Shown: piece by piece, positions 14,453-19,510 of the stretch | How positions within the stretch are numbered: the stretch's first letter is position 1 | Layout of the letters: every line of letters starts with the position of its first letter | Origin: Geodermatophilaceae bacterium | GTDB lineage: Bacteria; Actinomycetota; Actinomycetes; Mycobacteriales; Geodermatophilaceae | Length of the DNA stretch: 19,510 nucleotides | Reading direction: 5' to 3' | Assembly (NCBI GenBank): GCA_013696785.1 | Contig: JACCXW010000005.1 | Location: 1-19,510 of the forward strand | Program-made: the position numbers and the translations under genes | Notes under the pieces: model-generated | What the model was told of the DNA's origin: nothing | Database searches by the model: none | The model's input: only the letters and a program-made list of their open reading frames with translations

Positions 14453-14471
14453 ACCGGTACGGCGTACCGGT
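14453..14471. promoter_or_regulatory. Perfect inverted repeat, operator-like
   Basis: ACCGGTAC-GGC-GTACCGGT is a perfect 8-bp inverted repeat with a three-base centre. It overlaps a TTGACC (14450-14455) and lies about 82 bases before the start of the 65-residue gene. The form suits binding by a dimeric regulator, or a small hairpin. No protein can be assigned. Confidence 0.35.
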
Positions 14472-14552
14472 GGGACCCTCGTATGACAACAGTGAGTGCC
14501 GCCGCCTGCACCCAGGCCGCGAGCGCACGGACACAGCAGTGGAGCTATCACA

Positions 14553-14750
14553 ATGGCCAAAGCGCTGCTCGGGCACGTCGGGACCGCTCCCGATCGTCGG
14601 ATGCTCGAGGAACTGGTATACCTGCGGTCCCGGGTACGGGTGCTGCAGTCGGAACTCGACCATATCCGCGCGACGCAGGCCGCTGCGGAGATGGATCTTC
14701 GGGTTCCTGATTCATCCACGGTGCGCTACCCCGAACCCGTCTCAGCCTGA
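14553..14750 (+). CDS. Small conserved coiled-coil protein (65 aa), unknown function
   Basis: A 65-residue protein beginning MAKALLGHVGTAPDRRMLEEL. The middle (about 16-45) is an amphipathic helix with a heptad pattern, LEELVYLRSRVRVLQSELDHIRA, likely a dimeric coiled coil. The end DSSTVRYPEPVSA is probably disordered. Short proteins with an MAKALLG-type N-terminus and one coiled coil occur in many actinobacteria as I remember them; no function is known to me. The ATG at 14553 has GGAG about nine bases upstream; an in-frame ATG at 14496 would add an unlikely proline-rich leader. It sits between acyP and smc on the same strand with 97 bases to smc. Confidence 0.75.
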   Translation: MAKALLGHVGTAPDRRMLEELVYLRSRVRVLQSELDHIRATQAAAEMDLRVPDSSTVRYPEPVSA

Positions 14751-14834
14751 GCGGTCCGGCCAGGGACTCCTGGCGGTAGCCGGTGCATGACGGGCGCCCC
14801 AGCGCGCCTGCACGGCACTGTTGTGGGCACGCGG

Positions 14835-14840
14835 TAGCGT
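14835..14840 (+). promoter_or_regulatory. Possible -10 element of a leaderless smc transcript
   Basis: TAGCGT fits TAnnnT and ends seven bases before the smc ATG, with no Shine-Dalgarno between, which suggests a leaderless mRNA. A -35 is not recognisable. Confidence 0.3.
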
Positions 14841-14847
14841 GCCCGCG

Positions 14848-17800
14848 ATGCATCTGAAAAGTCTGACGCTGAAGGGCTTCAAGTCCTTTGCGTCGTCGAC
14901 GACGTTGCGCTTCGAGCCGGGCATCACGTGCGTCGTCGGCCCGAACGGGTCGGGCAAGTCAAATGTCGTCGACGCCGTCGCCTGGGTGCTCGGGGAGCAG
15001 GGTGCCAAGACCCTCCGCGGCGGCAAGATGGAAGACGTCATCTTCGCCGGTACGGCGGGGCGTCCGGCGCTGGGCCGGGCCGAGGTCACGCTCACCATCG
15101 ACAACACCGACAACGCCCTGCCGATCGACTACACCGAGGTGGCCATCACCCGGCGGATGTACCGCTCCGGCGACAGCGACTACGAGATCAACGGCTCCAG
15201 CTGCCGGCTGCTCGACATCCAGGAGCTGCTCAGCGACTCAGGGATCGGCCGGGAAATGCACGTCATCGTCGGGCAGGGGCAGCTCGACGCCGTACTGTCC
15301 GCGCGCCCGGAGGACCGCCGCGGATTCATCGAAGAAGCGGCCGGCGTCCTCAAACATCGCAAGCGCAAGGAGAAGGCGCTGCGCAAGCTCGAGGCGATGC
15401 AGACCAATCTGACCCGGCTGACCGACCTGATCGCCGAGCTCCGGCGCCAGCTCAAGCCGTTGGGCAAGCAGGCCGAGGTCGCCCGCCGGGCGGCGACGGT
15501 GCAGGCGGATCTGCGCGATGCCCGGCTCCGGCTGCTCGCCGAGGACATGGTCACCCTGCACGCGGAGCTGGAACGCGAGATCGCCGACGAAACCGCGATC
15601 CGCGCACGCCGGGAAGGCGTCGAGGCCGAACTCGGTGCGGGACTCGCCCGCGAGGGTGAACTGGAGCAGACTCTCGCCGCGGACGCCCCCGCACTCGTCG
15701 CGGCGCAGGAGACCTGGTACCGGCTGTCCGCGCTGCAGGAGCGGTTCCGCGGTACCGCGCAACTCGCCGCCCAGCGCGCGCGGCACCTGGCCGCCGACGT
15801 CGTCGACGTGGAGTCCGGCCGCGATCCCGCGGAACTTGACGCCGAAGCAAAACAGGTCGAGGTCGCCCAGGGTGACCTGGAGCACGGCCTCGACCGTGAC
15901 CGGCTCCGGCTCGTCGGGGCGGTCGAGGAGCGCACCGGGCTGGAAACCAGACTCGCGGCTGCGGAGGACGCCCTCGTCGCTGCCGTGCGCGCGGTGGCCG
16001 ACCGCCGGGAGGAGCTGGCGAGGCTGGCCGGAGAGGTCAACGCACTGCGTACCCGCTCGAGCGCCGCCGCCGCGGAGATCTCGCGGCTCACCGGCGCGCT
16101 GGCCGAGGCGCGCTCGCGGGCCGATGCCGCCGCGGCGCACTTCGACGTGCTGCAGGCCGAGGTCGGCGTACTGGACAGTTCCGAACTCGGGCTCGACGAG
16201 CGGCACGAAGCCGCCGTGGCGGGCTATGAGAGGTCCGCCCGACTGGTTCAGGAACTGGCTGACGCCGAACACGACGCGGAGCGCGACCGAGCCTCCTGGC
16301 TGGCCCGACGGGACGCGCTGGCGATGGGATTGCGCCGCAAGGACGGCGCCGGCGCCCTGCTCGCCGCCGAGGGCAGGATCCCGGGGCTGCTGGGCTCGAT
16401 CGCGGCCCTGCTGCACGTGCAGCCCGGCCGGGAAGCAGCCCTCGTCGCCGCGCTCGGGACGATGGCGGACGCGGTCGCGGTCGCGACGCCCGCCGGCGCC
16501 GCCGAAGCAATCCGCTGGCTGAAGTCGGAGGACGGCGGTCGGGCAGGGCTCGTCGTCGCCACCGGATCTCCCCGGTCTCTGGACGATCATGACGATCTGG
16601 ACGAAGCAAACTGGGCCAAACCGGGGCAATTCGGGCCATTAGACGTCATGATCGCCAGGTCCGCGGTGGCCGGGCGAGTGGGCTGGCCGCGGCTGCCGTC
16701 CGGGGCGACGTGGGCGCTCGATCACGTGCAAGCGCCTGAGTCGCTGCAGCCTGCGCTGATGCAGGCCCTGCTGCTGGTCGCCGTTGTCGACAGCCTTGAC
16801 CAGGCAGTGGCCCTGGTCGGCGCCGAACCCGATGTCCGTGCTGTCACCACCGACGGTGACCTGATCGGTTCGCGCTGGGCGGTCGGCGGTTCGGCCAGCG
16901 CCCTGAGCGTGATCGAGGTGCAGGCGGCCGTCGATGACGCCGAACGCATGCTCGCGCAGGCGGAGCAGCGCTGCGAGCGGTTGGGCCAGGACCTTGCGGC
17001 GGCCCGCTCCCAGGCCCAGGAGGGCTCGGCCGCCGTTGAGCGGGCACTCGCCGCTTTGAACGAGTCCGACGCCAAGATGTCCGCGGTCGGTGAACAGCTC
17101 GGCCAACTCGGTGCCGCTGCCCGCGCGGCCGGTGCCGAGGCGGAGCGGATCGGGCGCGCCCGCGAAGAGGCCGAGCAGGCGCGCGACCGCGACCTCGCCG
17201 GTCTGTCCGCGCTGGAGGAGCGGTGGCACGCGGCGCAGGATGCCCCGGCCGAGGAGGAACCATCGACGCAGGAGCGTGATCATCTCCACGCGGCCGTGGG
17301 CACCTGCCGGCAGCGGGAGATGGAGGCCAGACTCGCGGTCCGTACGGCCGAGGAACGGGTGCGGGCATTGCACGGGAGGTCCGATTCGTTGCGCCGCGCC
17401 GCGGAGCAGGAGCGGCAGGCCCGGGTCCGGCGGGCGGGGATCCAGCGGGCACGTGCGCGCGGCGCAGAGGTCGCAACGGGGATCGCGCAGACGGCAGGCG
17501 CGGCGTTGATCCGGACCGCCCAGTCGGTACAGACCGCCGCGATCGAGCGCGACGGCATCGCCGAATCCAGGGTCGCGCGCGAGGGCGAACTGCTCGCGCT
17601 GCGGGTCCGCCTGCGCGGGCTCACCGCCGATCTGGAACGCCTCACCGACGCCGTCCACCGAGACGAGGTGGCACGAGCGGAGCAGCGGCTGCGGATCGAG
17701 CAACTGGAGTCGCGTACCGCTACGGAGTACGGCGTCGACGTCGAGACCCTGGTCGCCGAATACGGACCGGACGTACCAGTGCCTTCGACGACGACGGCAG

Positions 17801-18498
17801 CCGAGGTCGAGGGCGGGGGACCCGCGCAGCCCACGCCGTACGACCGGCCCTCCCAGGAGCGGCGTGCCGCCCGCGCCGAGCGTGACCTCGCGCTGCTCGG
17901 GCGGGTCAACCCGCTGGCGCTGGAGGAATTCGGCGCGCTGGAGGAGCGCCACGCGTTCCTCGCCGCCCAGCTGGAGGATCTCAAGGCGACCCGGCGTGAC
18001 CTGATGACGGTCGTCCACGAGGTCGACGAGCGCATCCACGACGTGTTCGCCGCAGCGTTTGCCGACACCGCTCGGGAGTTCGAGACCGTCTTCGCCACCC
18101 TGTTCCCCGGGGGGCAGGGCCGGCTCGTCCTCACCGACCCCGACGACCTGCTGGTCAGCGGCGTCGAGATCGAGGCCCGTCCGCCCGGGAAGAAGGTCAA
18201 GCGGCTGTCACTGCTGTCCGGCGGCGAGCGCTCGCTCACGGCGGTTGCGCTGCTCGTGGCGATCTTCCGGGCCCGCCCGTCACCGTTCTACGTCCTGGAC
18301 GAGGTCGAGGCGGCCCTGGACGACATCAACCTGGGCCGGCTGCTCGGCCTGATCGACGAGCTGCGCGAAGCCAGCCAGCTCATCGTCATCACTCACCAGA
18401 AACGGACGATGGAGATCGCCGACGCTCTCTACGGCGTCAGCATGCGCGGTGACGGGATCACGAGCGTGATCAGCCAGCGCCTGCGCGAGTCCGCCTGA
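14848..18498 (+). CDS. smc: Chromosome segregation protein SMC
   Basis: Condensin ATPase of 1216 residues that, with ScpA/ScpB, extrudes DNA loops and organises the chromosome. The N-terminal head has MHLKSLTLKGFKSFASSTTLRF, Walker A GPNGSGKS (31-38) and the Q-loop region VIVGQGQLDAVLSARPEDRRGFIEEAAG. Two long Ala/Glu/Arg coiled coils flank a hinge at about 520-690 (GLLGSIAALLHVQPGREAALVAALG ... LLLVAVVDSLDQAVALV). The C-terminal head has the signature LLSGGERSL (S1124) and Walker B YVLDEVEAALDD (D1151). The start at 14848 gives the exact family N-terminus. Hinge residues about 577-604 come from an AT-richer palindromic-ended insert that contains a TTA leucine codon (16639-16641). In mycobacteria ftsY follows; here transporter genes converge on smc. 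Confidence 0.97.
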   Translation: MHLKSLTLKGFKSFASSTTLRFEPGITCVVGPNGSGKSNVVDAVAWVLGEQGAKTLRGGKMEDVIFAGTAGRPALGRAEVTLTIDNTDNALPIDYTEVAITRRMYRSGDSDYEINGSSCRLLDIQELLSDSGIGREMHVIVGQGQLDAVLSARPEDRRGFIEEAAGVLKHRKRKEKALRKLEAMQTNLTRLTDLIAELRRQLKPLGKQAEVARRAATVQADLRDARLRLLAEDMVTLHAELEREIADETAIRARREGVEAELGAGLAREGELEQTLAADAPALVAAQETWYRLSALQERFRGTAQLAAQRARHLAADVVDVESGRDPAELDAEAKQVEVAQGDLEHGLDRDRLRLVGAVEERTGLETRLAAAEDALVAAVRAVADRREELARLAGEVNALRTRSSAAAAEISRLTGALAEARSRADAAAAHFDVLQAEVGVLDSSELGLDERHEAAVAGYERSARLVQELADAEHDAERDRASWLARRDALAMGLRRKDGAGALLAAEGRIPGLLGSIAALLHVQPGREAALVAALGTMADAVAVATPAGAAEAIRWLKSEDGGRAGLVVATGSPRSLDDHDDLDEANWAKPGQFGPLDVMIARSAVAGRVGWPRLPSGATWALDHVQAPESLQPALMQALLLVAVVDSLDQAVALVGAEPDVRAVTTDGDLIGSRWAVGGSASALSVIEVQAAVDDAERMLAQAEQRCERLGQDLAAARSQAQEGSAAVERALAALNESDAKMSAVGEQLGQLGAAARAAGAEAERIGRAREEAEQARDRDLAGLSALEERWHAAQDAPAEEEPSTQERDHLHAAVGTCRQREMEARLAVRTAEERVRALHGRSDSLRRAAEQERQARVRRAGIQRARARGAEVATGIAQTAGAALIRTAQSVQTAAIERDGIAESRVAREGELLALRVRLRGLTADLERLTDAVHRDEVARAEQRLRIEQLESRTATEYGVDVETLVAEYGPDVPVPSTTTAAEVEGGGPAQPTPYDRPSQERRAARAERDLALLGRVNPLALEEFGALEERHAFLAAQLEDLKATRRDLMTVVHEVDERIHDVFAAAFADTAREFETVFATLFPGGQGRLVLTDPDDLLVSGVEIEARPPGKKVKRLSLLSGGERSLTAVALLVAIFRARPSPFYVLDEVEAALDDINLGRLLGLIDELREASQLIVITHQKRTMEIADALYGVSMRGDGITSVISQRLRESA
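16578..16658 (+). repeat. Palindromic-ended element inserted in frame in the smc hinge
   Basis: The ends CTGGaCGATCATGACG (16579-16594) and CGTCATGATCGCCAG (16644-16658) are inverted copies differing by a single inserted base. The roughly 80 bp between and including them are about 56% GC by my count, well below the surrounding coding DNA. They encode LDDHDDLDEANWAKPGQFG and PLDVMIA. GGTC flanks both sides (16574-16577, 16658-16661); 80 bp plus a 4-bp duplication is 84 bp, or 28 codons, which would keep the frame. Confidence 0.65.
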
Positions 18499-18527
18499 CC
18501 CGCCGTAGGACTCCGAGCGGGGGTCAG
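18495..18527. terminator. Bidirectional hairpin containing both stop codons (smc/ecfT)
   Basis: CTGACCC (18495-18501) pairs with GGGTCAG (18521-18527), extended by GC/GC after a two-base bulge, with a 13-base loop. The left arm contains the smc TGA and the right arm the complement of the ecfT TGA. It is a likely shared terminator in a 25-bp convergent gap. Confidence 0.5.
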
Positions 18528-19126
18528 TCGTCGGCGCCGCGGGCGGCCAGTGCCTCGCCGAGCGCGTCGGCGTGCCGCAGCACCCGGACGATGACAGGTA
18601 CCAGCAGCTCCCAGGGCCGGCCGCTCGAACCCCGGGCACGATGCGCCTCGCGAACCGTGCCGGCAAAACCCGCGATCACCGGTACGCCGCGGATCGTCAG
18701 CGCCAGCACCAGCCCGACCCGATCAGGCCGTACGCCGAGGCGGCGCAGCGGCGCCAGCAGGGTCTCGGCCACGTCCAGCATGGCGCTGACCCGGGTGGTC
18801 AGCGTGACGAGCCCGGCCAGTGCGACGCCGAGCACCAGGGTCAGTACCGCAACCCCCGCGCGCTGCCAGTCGGTGAGCAGCAGCTGCACGACCAGCAGGA
18901 AGACGACAAACCACAACAGCGGCCGGACCTGCGCGAGCGCGAGTCGGGGCGGGACCCGGGCGACGGCGTACAGCACGGCGATAACCAACGCCGCCGCAGC
19001 GAGTGACAAGAGACCGTCGAGCAGCAACAGCCCGGTCACACCCAACGCCAACGCTGCGAGTTTCCCTCCGGCCGGCAGCCGGTGCAGCACCGACGTACCG
19101 GCGTGGTAGAGCCCGAGCGTGCTCAT
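18524..19126 (-). CDS. ECF transporter transmembrane component EcfT (CbiQ/BioN-like)
   Basis: Membrane coupling subunit of an energy-coupling-factor vitamin or metal transporter, 200 residues. Hydrophobic segments are at about 25-60 (KLAALALGVTGLLLLDGLLSL, AALVIAVLYAV), 68-87 (LLWFVVFLLVVQLLL) and 92-108. The cytoplasmic coupling helices carry the two Ala-Arg-Gly signatures, AHRARGSSG and the terminal ALAARGADD, which contact the ATPases. The N-terminus LGLYHAGTSVLHRLPAGGKL is typical of the family. It starts within the stop of the ATPase gene (ATGA overlap). The short length and single ATPase gene fit a BioMN or CbiQO arrangement, but the substrate-binding S component is outside the window. 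Confidence 0.9.
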   Translation of the reverse strand: MSTLGLYHAGTSVLHRLPAGGKLAALALGVTGLLLLDGLLSLAAAALVIAVLYAVARVPPRLALAQVRPLLWFVVFLLVVQLLLTDWQRAGVAVLTLVLGVALAGLVTLTTRVSAMLDVAETLLAPLRRLGVRPDRVGLVLALTIRGVPVIAGFAGTVREAHRARGSSGRPWELLVPVIVRVLRHADALGEALAARGADD

Positions 19127-19510
19127 CCCATCAGGTCCCGGTACGCCGCCACGGCGGGGGCCGGCAGGTCGTCCACGACCAACCGCCCGTCGTCGAACAC
19201 CAGCACTCGGTCGAAATCGGCCAGCGTCGGCACGTCATGCGTGACGAGCACGACGCGCTGTGGCAACTCAGCCAGCACGGCCGCGATCCGCCGGCTGTTG
19301 CGCAGGTCGAGCAGCGTCGTTGGCTCGTCGCAGACGACAGTCGCGGGCTCGGTGACCAGGACAGAGCACAGCGCCAACAGCTGCTTCTCCCCGCCGGACA
19401 GCGCGTGCGCGGGACGGTCCTCGAAGCCGGCCAACCCATAGCGCGCCAACGTGTCCCGGACCCGCGCGGCGATCTCCGCCCTGGGCAGCCCGGAGCGGCG
19501 CAGGCCGAAG
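19123..19510 (-). CDS. ECF transporter ATP-binding protein (CbiO/BioM-like), N-terminus outside window
   Basis: C-terminal part of an ABC-type ATPase energising the adjacent EcfT; the frame is open to the right edge. Visible are the region after the Q-loop (FGLRRSGLPRAEIAARVRDTLARYGL), the ABC signature LSGGEKQ, Walker B TVVCDEPTTLLD and the H-loop histidine in VLVTHD, then a D-loop-like and C-terminal strand region (RVLVFDDGRLVVDD). LSGGEKQ directly after AHAL is typical for ECF ATPases. The stop overlaps the ecfT ATG by four bases, so the pair is translationally coupled. The Walker A part is not in the window. Confidence 0.92.
   Translation of the reverse strand, partial: FGLRRSGLPRAEIAARVRDTLARYGLAGFEDRPAHALSGGEKQLLALCSVLVTEPATVVCDEPTTLLDLRNSRRIAAVLAELPQRVVLVTHDVPTLADFDRVLVFDDGRLVVDDLPAPAVAAYRDLMG

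Noticed and set aside
14450..14487. TTGACC and TATGAC as a sigma-70-like promoter
   Set aside because: The spacing is 26 bases, too long for a standard promoter.

Overview
This is chromosomal housekeeping DNA from a high-GC actinobacterium. Three things point there: very GC-rich third codon positions, frequent GTG starts, and a conserved block seen in mycobacteria and relatives (ddl, DUF3515, thiL, rpmB, DAK2/FakA-like, recG, rsmD, coaD, sepIVA, DUF177, rpmF, rnc, mutM, acyP, smc). A SepIVA homologue narrows it to an actinomycete; I cannot name a genus. No tRNA, rRNA, CRISPR array, prophage or intact transposase was seen.

Layout. At 1-481 is the 3' end of D-Ala-D-Ala ligase, converging with DUF3515 and a stand-alone Lrp/AsnC ligand-binding protein on the minus strand. 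Divergent from these run thiL and a GNAT acetyltransferase (one-base overlap), then a cytidylate-kinase-like gene. rpmB is on the minus strand. Divergent from it runs the plus-strand series FakA-like, recG, rsmD, coaD, sepIVA (3718-9472). A minus-strand TetR regulator and the wreck of a DrrAB-type ABC exporter (9513-10983) separate sepIVA from DUF177. Then come DUF177, rpmF, rnc and mutM (11029-13523), a patch of gene remnants (13517-14114), acylphosphatase, a 65-residue coiled-coil protein and smc (14848-18498). Last, on the minus strand, are the T component and the truncated ATPase of an ECF transporter.

The genes serve core functions: cell wall and septation (ddl, SepIVA), cofactors (thiL, coaD, possibly ECF vitamin uptake), ribosome and RNA (L28, L32, RsmD, RNase III), and DNA repair and chromosome organisation (RecG, MutM, SMC). 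No new defence or mobile system is visible.

What is unusual is small in scale. (1) An ~80-bp AT-richer element with inverted-repeat ends lies in frame in the SMC hinge and brings a TTA codon. (2) A tandem repeat between rsmD and coaD forms a chain of mini-ORFs linked by GTGA overlaps. (3) thiL and the DUF3515 gene lack canonical start codons, and thiL appears to start at ATC behind a strong Shine-Dalgarno. (4) Two hairpins carry the stop codons of both converging genes in their arms. (5) Two decaying-gene patches interrupt the conserved gene order.
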